A stretch of DNA of 22,527 nt, from positions 1 through 22,527 of the forward strand of contig JAFRRE010000001.1 of the NCBI GenBank assembly GCA_017428285.1, read 5' to 3'. The notes beneath the pieces are model-generated. The model saw only the letters and a list, made by a program, of their open reading frames with translations, was not told the origin of the DNA and searched no databases. The first letter of the stretch is position 1. Each line of letters begins with the position of its first letter. Of this stretch, positions 15,801-22,527 are shown piece after piece. A program made the translations under genes and the position numbers. This DNA is from Bacteroidales bacterium (lineage in GTDB: Bacteria; Bacteroidota; Bacteroidia; Bacteroidales; F082).

Positions 15801-16099
15801 GAGACGAAGACAAGCAGCACACCGTCCTTGGATTGTGAATAGGTCTTTTGCTTGTCCACATCGCTGAAGGTGAACAAGTATTGCTCGACGGGTTTGGCCA
15901 CACGTTGTTCGATTTCATCGGCAGTGGCACCAGGATAGACGACAGCCACCACACCGATGCGGATGGTCACATCGGGGAACTCGTTTTTCTTGAGTTTGGG
16001 CAAGGAGATAAAGCCAAACACGACAATGATGGCCATGAAGAAGAACACGAGTTTATAGTTCCTCATCGCTCCTTCTATTATATTTCTTTTTTGAGCCAT
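12893..16099 (-). CDS. RND-family efflux pump permease (AcrB/HAE1-like)
   Basis: Proton-driven inner-membrane pump of 1068 aa, with twelve predicted helices and two large periplasmic loops. The family signatures are the first helix (VFFFMAIIVVFGF, 18-30), the VVYPGATADEIEQRV segment (54-68) and TM4 with the proton-relay pair D412-D413 in GMIVDDSVVVIDG. The second half carries IGIIVRNAIIMYDYAGEL. There Arg940 stands where AcrB has its relay Lys940; I recall Arg here in other RND pumps, so it is probably tolerated. The tail after about residue 1030 is highly charged (Lys/Glu/Asn). Between it and the adaptor gene upstream is a 147-bp gap holding a heptad inverted repeat. Drug or metabolite export is likely, but the sequence does not show the substrate. 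Confidence 0.94.
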   Translation of the reverse strand: MAQKRNIIEGAMRNYKLVFFFMAIIVVFGFISLPKLKKNEFPDVTIRIGVVAVVYPGATADEIEQRVAKPVEQYLFTFSDVDKQKTYSQSKDGVLLVFVSLVNDTKDPKMTWSRIRQGLVLFQRTDLPQGVLATTVIDDFGNASSLLLAIESDQRSPRELRDFADRLSERLRNIETMGNIKIVGEQKEEIAIYMDPTRMTQYAVSPSMITAELAAHSLRTITGKADNADGSAVIHVNVPYSDIYELSELIVFSDPVTGQIIRLRDVARLERRYQESSQYIQYSDSIVDGNQCLIFSMEMRPGHNVVAFGDEVNKEIETFLATAPPDIKVHRITDQPVVVNKSVRSFLKDLIEAVIIVILVMLFLFPLRTALVSSTSVPVCIAAAWAIMYLLGIELNTVTLAALIVVLGMIVDDSVVVIDGYTDMLNSGRSRWYSAAVSTKSLMTSMLIATCSISFMFFPMLSLMKGTNMGDFIGMFPWAIFITLSCSFLYAIWVIPYLSARIIGPSNPNKRSKLEKIQAKFFDALQKSYKKLLDLCFRHKWGTIIVSVISVAIGVFFLTRINIQMLPKAERDSFAVEVHLAAGSSLDETAKVSDSLTKILLADKRVKSVTTFLGMASPRFHITYAPEPMPTTAYSQFIVITESEKATKEMMKEYSQKYENHFPSAQIRFKQMDYQVVNAPVEYYLMGDSYDKLEPIKDSLVACLKQNPDLFFVHSDYDDTEEIVEVDLNIDEANRLGVTQAVLSVYLSSALSGNKMVSMWENGYNLPTTIYTEGLHDIDYEGIGNMLVPTSLPGVWVPLRQVADIHPRFQHDNLTHRNGRRCITVMADVMPGCGQLAQYKKTQEYLNTLNIPEDVVIEEGGSMLLTKETMPSLLMSILAAVVVMFIVLIIHYKRIGISFLSISVSLICVFGAMFGLWLFGLDLSITAMLGVISLIGIIVRNAIIMYDYAGELRAKEKIAVHDAAYEAGLRRMRPIFLTSATTALGVIPMILAKTLLWEPMGVVICFGTIFTFPLVVTVLPVAYCLAFDAGERDQKRLKKANQRFLDRLDERDKRNEEKNKNEENNTQP

Positions 16100-16128
16100 A
16101 GTTTATCAGATTTGTGACTTTTATTCTT

Positions 16129-16204
16129 AGCTATCAGCCATCAGCAGTCAGCCATCAGCTCACTTGTATAGTGGCTGAAAGCTGATAGCTGAAGGCTGAC
16201 GGCC
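16129..16204. repeat. Heptad-based inverted repeat inside the efflux operon
   Basis: Two 32-nt arms (16129-16160 and 16173-16204) are imperfect reverse complements (about 23 of 32) around a 12-nt spacer. Each arm is built of four 7-nt units of the form NTCAGCN: in the left arm ATCAGCC, ATCAGCA, GTCAGCC, ATCAGCT, and the inverse in the right arm. This gives eight units in all. It lies in the leader between the adaptor stop and the RND start and would be in the same mRNA. Confidence 0.75.
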
Positions 16205-16246
16205 AAATTGTTCTTACACAACAATAGATTTTTCATTTACAATACA

Positions 16247-17266
16247 TTAAAACGAAACTTTGGCTCCGTTGTAAAGTTTTTGGTAGCCCACCGTGATGAT
16301 GGTGTCGCCGCTTTCGAGGCCGCTTTCGACCACCACACCGTTCTTCACAAAGCCTCCCACCTTGATGTTGCGGCGGTAAGCCTTGCCGTTTTTGACGGTC
16401 CAAACATCGGCTCCTTCAGGCATGGTCAGAACACATGAAGAAGGAACCACGATGCCCGATGCTTCTGAGAGTGAAAGCTTGATTTTGGCTACCATTCCGG
16501 GAAGAATGTCCTTATTCTCGACGGGCACTTTGGCTTTGATGGTATAGGTGTGTCCCATGGGGTTGGAGACAAACGACTTGTCGATGATTTCAAGGGTCTT
16601 GGACAAGTTGTTCAAGCCTGGGAAACTGGCTTCAGCCTTGTCGCCTATCTGGATAATGCCGATTTCTTTTTCTGGGACGGAAAACTCAACAATCATCTTG
16701 TTCATGTCAATGATGCGGCAGAATGGGGTGGTGGGGAGCATGTTTTCACCCGTAGTATGCTTGTCCATGCTGATGAAGCCTTCTTGTGGTGCAATCAAAG
16801 TGCATTCATTCAGGTGCTTGCGGGCGGTTATTTCGGTTTGTCTGGCTTTTTCGAGGTCGGTTTCCATCTGTACCCATCGCACATCCGGGATACCACCTTC
16901 ATCGTGCACTTGCTTCAGGCGGTTATAGCCATCCTCAGCTTGGTTGAGGGTGGCCAGGGCGGCATCGTGGATGCTTTTGGCTGAAGTTGCGTCGACGCGG
17001 GCAATGACAGTACCTTTTTTGACATGTTGCCCATTTTTGACATAGATACCTGTCAATTTGCCGCCCAAAGGAAACGAAAGTGGAAGTTCCATCTCGCTCT
17101 TGGTTGTTCCTACATAATTGCGTAAACTGTTGTCATCAGTTTGCGAGATGACACTAATCTCGACGGGAAGAATGGGGTTGAAAGCTTGTTTTTGTGCTTT
17201 CTTATTGCCACATCCAATCAATAGTAATGCGGATAAAGCAGTGATTAGTAAAGTTTTGTATTTCAT
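16247..17266 (-). CDS. RND efflux periplasmic adaptor (membrane fusion) lipoprotein
   Basis: Adaptor linking the RND pump to TolC. The 339-aa protein has a lipoprotein signal, MKYKTLLITALSALLLIGC, with the lipidated Cys at residue 19. The lipoyl/barrel-sandwich hybrid halves are split around a helical hairpin. The first is about 60-90 (FPLGGKLTGIYVKNGQHVKKGTVIARVD) and the second follows the hairpin (ECTLIAPQEGFISMDKHTTGENM). The beta-barrel and membrane-proximal domains occupy the rest, ending VGYQKLYNGAKVSF. It is the first gene of the cassette, and its start is only 31 bp after the tex stop with no -7 box in the gap, so expression may depend on the tex promoter. Confidence 0.93.
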   Translation of the reverse strand: MKYKTLLITALSALLLIGCGNKKAQKQAFNPILPVEISVISQTDDNSLRNYVGTTKSEMELPLSFPLGGKLTGIYVKNGQHVKKGTVIARVDATSAKSIHDAALATLNQAEDGYNRLKQVHDEGGIPDVRWVQMETDLEKARQTEITARKHLNECTLIAPQEGFISMDKHTTGENMLPTTPFCRIIDMNKMIVEFSVPEKEIGIIQIGDKAEASFPGLNNLSKTLEIIDKSFVSNPMGHTYTIKAKVPVENKDILPGMVAKIKLSLSEASGIVVPSSCVLTMPEGADVWTVKNGKAYRRNIKVGGFVKNGVVVESGLESGDTIITVGYQKLYNGAKVSF

Positions 17267-17297
17267 ATACTTGTTATATTATGTTTCAAAAAAGTGA

Positions 17298-19430
17298 TTA
17301 CAATTTCATCGTCAAACTGATACGGTTTCTGTTTACATCCACCTCCAAGACCTTGACACGGACCTTCTGGTTAAGGTGTACCACTTCGTTCGGGTCTTTG
17401 ATGTAATGGTCGGCCATCTGGCTGATGTGGACAAGGCCGTCTTGATGCACGCCGATGTCGACAAAGGCACCGAAAGCGGTGATGTTGGTCACGATGCCGT
17501 TGAGGGTCATGCCCGCACGCAAATCCTTGACTTCTCGGATGTTCTTGTCAAACTCGAAGGCCTCGAAGGTCTTGCGTGGGTCGCGACCAGGTTTGTCTAA
17601 CTCGGTGAGAATGTCGTTGATGGTTTCCAAACCAAAGTCGTTTTCCACAAACTCTTCTGGCTTGATTTTCGCGATGAGTTCCTTGTTGCCGATAAGGTCT
17701 TTCACCTTCACATTCAGTTTTTTGGCCATCTTCTCCACGATGTGGTAGCTCTCAGGGTGGACGGCACTTTGGTCCAGCGGATTGTCGCCGTTATGGATGC
17801 GCAGGAAGCCGGCGCATTGCTCGAAAGCCTTGTCGCCGAGGCGCGGCACCTCTTTGAGTTGTTTGCGACTCTTGAAGCCGCCTTGTTCCTCACGATATTG
17901 GATGATGTTGGAGGCCAAGGCAGGACCGACGCCGCTGACATACGACAGCAGCTGTTGGCTGGCGGTGTTGAGCTCCACGCCGACGGCGTTCACGCAACTC
18001 TCCACGGTCTGGTCGAGGCTCTCGCCGAGTTTCTTCTGGTCAACATCGTGCTGGTACTGCCCCACGCCGATGCTCTTCGGGTCGATCTTCACCAACTCGG
18101 CCAGCGGGTCCATCAGTCGGCGACCGATGCTGACCGCACCGCGCACAGTGATGTCGTAGTCGGGGAATTCGTCGCGGGCAATCTTGGAGGCGGAATAGAC
18201 CGATGCGCCGCTTTCGCTCACCATCACGGCCATCAGGTCGCGGTCGAAGTTGATGCTGCGGATGAAGTCCTCGGTCTCGCGTCCTGCCGTGCCGTTGCCG
18301 ATGGCGATGACCTTGATGCGGTAGGCGTCCACCAGACTCTTGATTTTGCGCATGGCACCCACCGTGTCCGACTTGGGCGGGTGAGGATAGATGGTTTCGT
18401 TGTGGAGTAATGCGCCTGTTTCGCTCAAGACCACCACCTTGCAACCTGTGCGAAAGCCTGGGTCGATGGCGAGGACGCGCTTTTGGCCCATAGGGGCGGC
18501 GAGGAGCAGTTGTTTGAGGTTCTCGGCGAAGACACGGATGGCGGTCTCGTCGGCCTTTTCCTTATAATAATTGCGGATCTCGGTCTCGATGCTTGGCTCA
18601 AGGAGGCGTTTCCACGAGTCGGCGATGGCCTCGCGTACGAGTTCCGACGATTCGTTGTCGTTTTTCAGGAAGATGCTTTCCAATGAGTTCAGCACGAAGT
18701 CATCATCCACTTTGATTTTCAGCTTCACCATGCCTTCTTCCTCGGCACGGAACAGGGCGAGGAGGCGATGCGAGGGCGCTTCGGAAATTGGCTCGCGGAA
18801 GTCGAAATATTGTTGGTAGGTCTTGCCTTCCTCTTCCTTGCCTTTGATCACGGCAGAGCTGATGTCGCCCTGCATATGGAAGATCTTGCGGATGCGGTTG
18901 CGTCCATTGATATTTTCCGAAACCCACTCGGCCATGATATCCTTGGCACCTTGCAGGGCTTCCTCGATGTCGTTGACGCCCTTGCCCGTGTTGACATAGC
19001 GTGCAGCGAGGCGATCCACCATGTCTACATTCTGCGCCATGATTTGTGCGGCCAGAGGCTCCAAACCCTTATCGCGGGCGATGGCGGCGCGGGTGCGGCG
19101 TTTGGGCTTGTAGGGGAGATAAAGGTCTTCCACCTCTTGCAAGGTCTTGGCGTTCAGTATCTTTTGTTCCAGTTCGGGCGTAAGTTTCTCCTGCTCACGG
19201 ATGGAGGCGATGACGCTTTCCTTACGCTTTTGGAGTTCAACGAGTTGTTCCAAACGTTTCTGCACGGCGGCCACGTTCTCTTCGTTCATCGTGCCTGTCA
19301 TTTCCTTGCGGTAGCGGGCGATGAAGGGGATAGTGGCGCCTTCGTCGAAGAGGCGTATGACATTGGCCACATGGTGCGCGGCCAGATTGAGTTCCTGCGC
19401 GATTTGCGGGGCGAAATCGATGTTTTGCAT
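17298..19430 (-). CDS. tex: Tex-family transcription accessory / RNA-binding protein
   Basis: Cytoplasmic nucleic-acid-binding protein related to eukaryotic Spt6. The 710-aa length is close to the usual 720-780. The order is canonical. The N-terminal Tex domain has TIPFIARYRKEMTG at about 33-46 and DLYLPYKPKRRTRA at 102-115. A YqgF/RNase H-like domain starts at KRVLAIDPGFRTGCK (about 317-331). A helix-hairpin-helix region holds LLSYVSGVGPALASNI. A C-terminal S1 domain (about 640-710) contains GIVTNITAFGAFVDIGVHQ and DGLVHIS. The ATG at 19430 lies 20 nt below a -7 box. The efflux adaptor begins 31 bp after its stop on the same strand. Confidence 0.95.
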   Translation of the reverse strand: MQNIDFAPQIAQELNLAAHHVANVIRLFDEGATIPFIARYRKEMTGTMNEENVAAVQKRLEQLVELQKRKESVIASIREQEKLTPELEQKILNAKTLQEVEDLYLPYKPKRRTRAAIARDKGLEPLAAQIMAQNVDMVDRLAARYVNTGKGVNDIEEALQGAKDIMAEWVSENINGRNRIRKIFHMQGDISSAVIKGKEEEGKTYQQYFDFREPISEAPSHRLLALFRAEEEGMVKLKIKVDDDFVLNSLESIFLKNDNESSELVREAIADSWKRLLEPSIETEIRNYYKEKADETAIRVFAENLKQLLLAAPMGQKRVLAIDPGFRTGCKVVVLSETGALLHNETIYPHPPKSDTVGAMRKIKSLVDAYRIKVIAIGNGTAGRETEDFIRSINFDRDLMAVMVSESGASVYSASKIARDEFPDYDITVRGAVSIGRRLMDPLAELVKIDPKSIGVGQYQHDVDQKKLGESLDQTVESCVNAVGVELNTASQQLLSYVSGVGPALASNIIQYREEQGGFKSRKQLKEVPRLGDKAFEQCAGFLRIHNGDNPLDQSAVHPESYHIVEKMAKKLNVKVKDLIGNKELIAKIKPEEFVENDFGLETINDILTELDKPGRDPRKTFEAFEFDKNIREVKDLRAGMTLNGIVTNITAFGAFVDIGVHQDGLVHISQMADHYIKDPNEVVHLNQKVRVKVLEVDVNRNRISLTMKL

Positions 19431-19450
19431 AGGTCGAAAAATTAAAGAGA

Positions 19451-19458
19451 CAAAAGTA
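19451..19458 (-). promoter_or_regulatory. -7 promoter box (TACTTTTG) for tex and possibly the efflux cassette
   Basis: TACTTTTG fits TAnnTTTG 20 nt before the tex ATG. It is the only such box I noticed for the tex-adaptor-RND-TolC series in the intergenic gaps. Confidence 0.55.
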
Positions 19459-19726
19459 CGGTTTTCTTTGCAAACATAGGCCAGTTTTTACATTTCCATA
19501 TTGGAATGTTGATTTTCAGCCATCGACGGCGTGGAGTTAGGCCGAGGCAACAAGATTCCGCTTTGGCTATTTGGTTTTTTGTATTTGGGAAGCGTCCGGA
19601 AATTCCTTTTTGTGCCGTTTGTTACGGGTTATTTATTAATAGGTTGGCAGGTCTTGCAACTTATTGATTTCATGAAAGTTTAATTCTTTACAAATTTGTA
19701 AATTACAAATAATTAAATTTTGCTGC
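19459..19726. other. Intergenic stretch without a recognisable gene; contains a 16-bp perfect palindrome
   Basis: Two short open frames (one from ATG 19506, about 53 codons) are present but have no ribosome-binding or family evidence. TTTACAAATTTGTAAA at 19687-19702 is a perfect palindrome, and its half TTACAAAT recurs directly at 19703-19710. The surrounding sequence is AT-rich. It may be a protein-binding site or simply AT-rich spacer. Confidence 0.45.
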
Positions 19727-19799
19727 AAAAAAAGGGAATCTTCAAGTATGTCTTGATGATTTTGTGTTTTTGTTCGTAAAAAACAATATTCCAAGATTC
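19727..19799 (-). terminator. Possible intrinsic terminator after the 484-aa gene
   Basis: On the minus strand GAATCTT (19799-19793) pairs with AAGATTC (19742-19736), followed by CC, C and a run of seven T (19733-19727). The loop is long (50 nt). A second short stem, TCAAG/CTTGA (19756-19742), competes within it. The T run is convincing, the stem only moderate. Confidence 0.4.
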
Positions 19800-19814
19800 T
19801 TTTCGGTTTTATCG

Positions 19815-21269
19815 CTATTCCAGCACCATCGTCCCAACGCGGTTGTCTGTCGTCAGATAGCAGGCCACATCGGGGAGAACCAGCTGCATCCCGACAAGTG
19901 CCTCTTCAGGAAGGGTTATTTCGGTGTCCGTAAAGTCCTTTTGGCCTTTTCGCCAAACGAGGTGATGGCGTTTGCTTCTTTGGTTGTCCACAATGTCATC
20001 GTAAATCACGCCGAGCGTTTCCCCGTCGAAAGCCCAATCCACAAGCAGGGCATCTTGAGTCATTTGAATGTTGAAACCGCCGTGGTCAATCACTTTGGTG
20101 TTGTATCGGAAAGGCAAATTGAAAACGGTATCTTTTTGTATGTCAAGAAGATATTCTGTGAACGCAAGGTTGAGCATGCCATCTTTCAGTTTGGGCTTGT
20201 ACCACAGCAAATCCTTTTGCTCAAACTCGGGATAGTGAATCGGACGCTCGTCTTTCAATGTGAGAATGCCATCCTGCACTTCGCATTTGGCTTGGGTGTA
20301 GATGCTTTGTCTCTCTTGGTCGAACTTTTGCGAAACGACATATACATCTTGTAAAAACGGAAGGCTGTTACCGCTGTTGTTGGAATGGCCGAACATCATG
20401 GTGGCGACCTCGTTTTGCCTTCCGTCAAAAATCACTTTGAAGTCCTGCGTTGTGTCGTAAAGCGGATAGGAAAGCACTTGATAAGGGGATCGCAGACTGA
20501 CTTGTCCGTCTTCCATGCTGGGGCAAGAAACCGTGAAGCCAATCCAAATCTCTTTCCCGTTGATGAAGACGTCTTCCACCGAGCTGCGATAATACCCAAA
20601 GCTCTTGATGGATTGTATCAATGCGGAGTCCAGTTGCCTCAATTCGGGGAAGACATCGGCGGAGTCGACAAGGTTGCCGTCGATTTCGCGTATCATTTTT
20701 CCGTCGGTATTGAATATTTGGCAAAGGTTCATCGGGCTGTTGGTCAGGACGTAGTAGTTGCCTTGAGTGGAAAATTTGATGCCATCGTTGTTGTAATCGG
20801 TCTGTAGGGCCGTGGGCTCCTTTTGCATCAAGGCTTCTCCTTTGGTTTTGATGGCGCTGAGACGGTCTTGGGTCGGCTTGTCGAGCCTGAATTGGAACAC
20901 CATGATCTCGTTGCCTTTTTTGTCCATCAGATGGCCTTCGGAAACGGTGGGGATGGTGTTCAGCTTGGCGTATTTTTCCTTGTCGGAAACGATTTTGAAG
21001 CCTTCGTTCCCTTTGACGTATTCGAGCGCATTGGTTTTGAGGAACTGCTCGATGGTTTTTTCATTCAAGCCGTTGAACACGATTTCCACATCGGCCACTT
21101 CCGAAAGGTCGCGCATGGTGATTTGTCCAGACACACAACGGAAGCAGTCGGTTTCTTTCATTTTCACTTTGAGCAGGTATGGTTTTTCTGTTTTTGTCGT
21201 CTCTTGTTGGCCGTAGGACGCCAAAACCAACATAACGAGGGCCGCGAAAAATAAAAAGAGCTTTTTCAT
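19815..21269 (-). CDS. Exported protein of unknown function, possible beta-propeller
   Basis: A 484-aa product with a signal peptide (MKKLFLFFAALVMLVLASYGQ, 1-21) and no lipobox, so probably periplasmic or secreted. After the signal comes a short segment with a CxxC pair (C42, C45 in DCFRCVSGQ). It is followed by an alpha/beta-like stretch with VADVEIVFNGLNEKTIEQFLKT. Later parts look like propeller blades, for example NYYVLTNSPMNLCQIF, NTDGKMIREIDG and DVFINGKEIWIGFTV. They resemble the six-bladed propeller proteins of Bacteroidetes, but I do not recognise a family. It has its own promoter box and stands alone between tex and the BRO-N remnant, so context gives no functional clue. Confidence 0.75.
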   Translation of the reverse strand: MKKLFLFFAALVMLVLASYGQQETTKTEKPYLLKVKMKETDCFRCVSGQITMRDLSEVADVEIVFNGLNEKTIEQFLKTNALEYVKGNEGFKIVSDKEKYAKLNTIPTVSEGHLMDKKGNEIMVFQFRLDKPTQDRLSAIKTKGEALMQKEPTALQTDYNNDGIKFSTQGNYYVLTNSPMNLCQIFNTDGKMIREIDGNLVDSADVFPELRQLDSALIQSIKSFGYYRSSVEDVFINGKEIWIGFTVSCPSMEDGQVSLRSPYQVLSYPLYDTTQDFKVIFDGRQNEVATMMFGHSNNSGNSLPFLQDVYVVSQKFDQERQSIYTQAKCEVQDGILTLKDERPIHYPEFEQKDLLWYKPKLKDGMLNLAFTEYLLDIQKDTVFNLPFRYNTKVIDHGGFNIQMTQDALLVDWAFDGETLGVIYDDIVDNQRSKRHHLVWRKGQKDFTDTEITLPEEALVGMQLVLPDVACYLTTDNRVGTMVLE

Positions 21270-21294
21270 AGTTGATTTATTTGAAGATTGGTTG

Positions 21295-21302
21295 CAAAAA
21301 TA
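21295..21302 (-). promoter_or_regulatory. -7 promoter box (TATTTTTG) for the 484-aa exported protein
   Basis: TATTTTTG fits TAnnTTTG 25 nt before the ATG at 21269. Confidence 0.6.
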
Positions 21303-21410
21303 TGGTTTTTTTTAATATGAAACTAATAATTTAGTTTTTTATTATTTGAAATGGAGATTTCAACGAAGATAATTGTTTCATCATTTGTTTTGTGATGTTT
21401 GATTTTTCGC

Positions 21411-21418
21411 TAACTTTG
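21411..21418 (+). promoter_or_regulatory. -7 promoter box (TAACTTTG) with upstream TTTG, for the BRO-N remnant and perhaps the HAD gene
   Basis: TAACTTTG fits TAnnTTTG, and a TTTG at 21389-21392 sits 18 nt upstream, near the expected -33 spacing. It lies 18 nt before the ATG at 21437. No separate box is visible before the HAD gene at 21808. Confidence 0.6.
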
Positions 21419-21436
21419 CGGCAAAATCAAGGAATT

Positions 21437-21772
21437 ATGACCCAGCACAACAAAATACAGCTTTTCGAGGAGAAGAAAGTCCGCGCCCTTTGGGACGACG
21501 AGGCAGAGAAATGGTATTTTTCCATCGTTGATGTGGTTGCCGTATTGACGGAAAGCCCTAATCCTCGCAACTATTGGAAAGTATTGAAACACAGATTGAT
21601 AAAAGAAGGGAATGAGTCGGTTACAAATTGTAACCAACTGAAAATGTTGTCTTCTGATGGCAAGAAATACAAAACCGATGTCGCTGATACAGAGCAACTA
21701 TTCCGCCTGATTCAATCCATTCCATCGCCCAAGGCAGAGCCTTTCAAGCAATGGATGGCGCAGGTTGCTTAA
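21437..21772 (+). pseudogene. Truncated BRO-N domain protein (phage antirepressor-like)
   Basis: The 111-aa frame begins MTQHNKIQLFEEKKVRALWD and carries the BRO-N core: EAEKWYFSIVDVVAVLTES, the NYWKVLKHRLIKEGNE helix, and ADTEQLFRLIQSIPSPKAEP followed by FKQWMAQVA. The ATG at 21437 was chosen over one 45 nt upstream, because it follows AAGGAATT and a -7 box. In Bacteroidales relatives as I recall them the protein goes on for another 150 or so residues after QWMAQV (a conserved RERxxE... region). Here a TAA stops it at once. It is therefore probably a 3'-deleted remnant, though the DNA-binding-like N-domain is intact and could still be made. BRO-N proteins are linked to phages and mobile DNA. 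Confidence 0.75.
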
Positions 21773-21807
21773 ATTAATTCAAAAACAACTCGAAAACCCA
21801 TATAGCA

Positions 21808-22440
21808 ATGATTAAAAACATCATCTTCGACTACGGCGGCGTGCTCCTCGACTGGAACCCGCATTACCTTTATGACCCTTATTTCGGCGACGTTGACAAG
21901 GCCGAATGGTTCCTCACGAACATCTGCACCTACGAATGGAATGCCCAACACGACAACGGTCGTCCCGTTGCAGAAGGCACGGCTGAACTCATCGCCGAGC
22001 ATCCCGAGTGGAAGAAGGAAATCGAATTGTATTACGGCGAGTTCATGAAGATGATGGGCGGACAGATACCTGGCATGGAGGAATTGGTCAAGGAACTGAA
22101 GGACAAAGGTTTCCGTGTGTTTGGGCTGTCCAACTGGTCGGAGGAGACTTTTGCCTTGGTGCGGCCGGTCTATCCCGTCCTCAGCCTCATGGAAGACATG
22201 GTGATTTCAGGCATCGAGCGAGTGATGAAGCCCGACCCGAGGATTTTCCAACTTGCCTTGCAACGCTTCGGCATCAAGGCAGAGGAAACGGTTTTCATTG
22301 ATGACAACCCGAATAATGTTGCCGCCGCGAATGCTATGGGCATCACGGGGATATTGTTTGAGGGAAAAGAAAATTTGGAAGAAAAACTACTAATGCTAAT
22401 TCACCATCGCGGCGCATCTGTCAATGATGGCATTGGCTAA
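21808..22440 (+). CDS. HAD-superfamily phosphatase (subfamily IA, YihX/epoxide-hydrolase N-domain type)
   Basis: Cytoplasmic HAD hydrolase of 210 aa, probably acting on a small phosphate ester. The nucleophile is D8 in IIFDYGGVLLDW; as in YihX, the usual DxD is DxG. Motif II Ser is in FGLSNWS (about 108-114), the Lys in RVMKPDPRIF (about 138-147), and the acidic motif IV in VFIDDNPNNVAAA (about 168-180). The substrate cannot be read from the sequence. It starts 35 bp after the BRO-N remnant on the same strand without its own -7 box, so it may be read from that promoter. Its last 15 codons overlap the end of a convergent gene. Confidence 0.9.
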   Translation: MIKNIIFDYGGVLLDWNPHYLYDPYFGDVDKAEWFLTNICTYEWNAQHDNGRPVAEGTAELIAEHPEWKKEIELYYGEFMKMMGGQIPGMEELVKELKDKGFRVFGLSNWSEETFALVRPVYPVLSLMEDMVISGIERVMKPDPRIFQLALQRFGIKAEETVFIDDNPNNVAAANAMGITGILFEGKENLEEKLLMLIHHRGASVNDGIG

Positions 22441-22527
22441 ACGGAAGCCACCATCACTCACGTCTTTCGATTGGTTGCCATCATAATTCATCGACAAATG
22501 CATTGTGTCGTAACCGTCATTGACCAA
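22396..22527 (-). CDS. C-terminal fragment of an unidentified protein, runs off the right edge
   Basis: An open minus-strand frame enters at the window edge and ends in TAG at 22398-22396. The 43 visible residues include NDGYDTMHLSMNYDGNQ and SDGGFRLANAIIDRCAAMVN. The composition looks like real protein and fits a compact C-terminal helix. The DTMHL and later GGFRLANAI segments faintly recall the DxxH end of SGNH/GDSL hydrolases, but this is only a guess. Its last 45 nt overlap the HAD gene tail to tail. Confidence 0.55.
   Translation of the reverse strand: MVNDGYDTMHLSMNYDGNQSKDVSDGGFRLANAIIDRCAAMVN

Noticed and set aside
19506..19667. 53-codon plus-strand frame from ATG 19506 and an overlapping hydrophobic frame ending in GYLLIGWQVLQLIDFMKV.
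   Set aside because: No ribosome-binding site, promoter or family similarity; two frames are open in the same stretch, which fits chance.

Overview
The window looks like a chromosomal stretch of a Bacteroidales bacterium, probably Prevotella-like; genus is a guess. The evidence is the repeated TAnnTTTG -7 promoter box typical of Bacteroidetes in front of most transcription units, a TonB-dependent receptor, a C10 (streptopain-type) protease with a Bacteroidales-style C-terminal tail, and remnants of two gene families common in this order (a BRO-N protein and a four-helix-bundle suffix protein). I see no rRNA, tRNA, CRISPR array or intact insertion sequence.

Layout. 1-708 (-): 5' part of a FecCD-type iron/cobalamin ABC permease, divergent from a PreA-like dihydropyrimidine dehydrogenase subunit with an extra N-terminal iron-sulfur domain (918-2396, +). 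2559-4982 (-): TonB-dependent receptor preceded by a clear TPP riboswitch, so a probable thiamine-uptake receptor. 5204-5362 (+): truncated four-helix-bundle gene whose promoter is still present. 5307-6398 (-): ten-TM metal exporter-like permease with a His-rich loop, divergent from rimM-trmN6 (6621-7855, +). 8006-8869 and 8943-11393 (-): a small outer-membrane barrel-like protein and a C10 protease. 11547-19430 (-): tex followed by an RND efflux cassette (adaptor, pump, TolC), possibly one long transcript. 19815-21269 (-): exported protein of unknown function. 21437-21772 (+): BRO-N domain cut off after the domain, then a HAD phosphatase (21808-22440) that overlaps the 3' end of a convergent gene running off the right edge.

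The gene content is mostly ordinary housekeeping and envelope functions; I do not see a convincing new multi-gene system. The most distinctive feature is a set of intergenic elements (772-821, 2441-2515, 6488-6576, 7863-7999, 16129-16204). In each, two segments are reverse complements of one another, and in the clearest cases each segment is also a palindrome, so each could fold as two small hairpins or one long one. Those at 6488-6576 and 7863-7999 share a TCAT...ATCT border, which suggests a dispersed repeat family comparable in architecture to REP/BIME elements.
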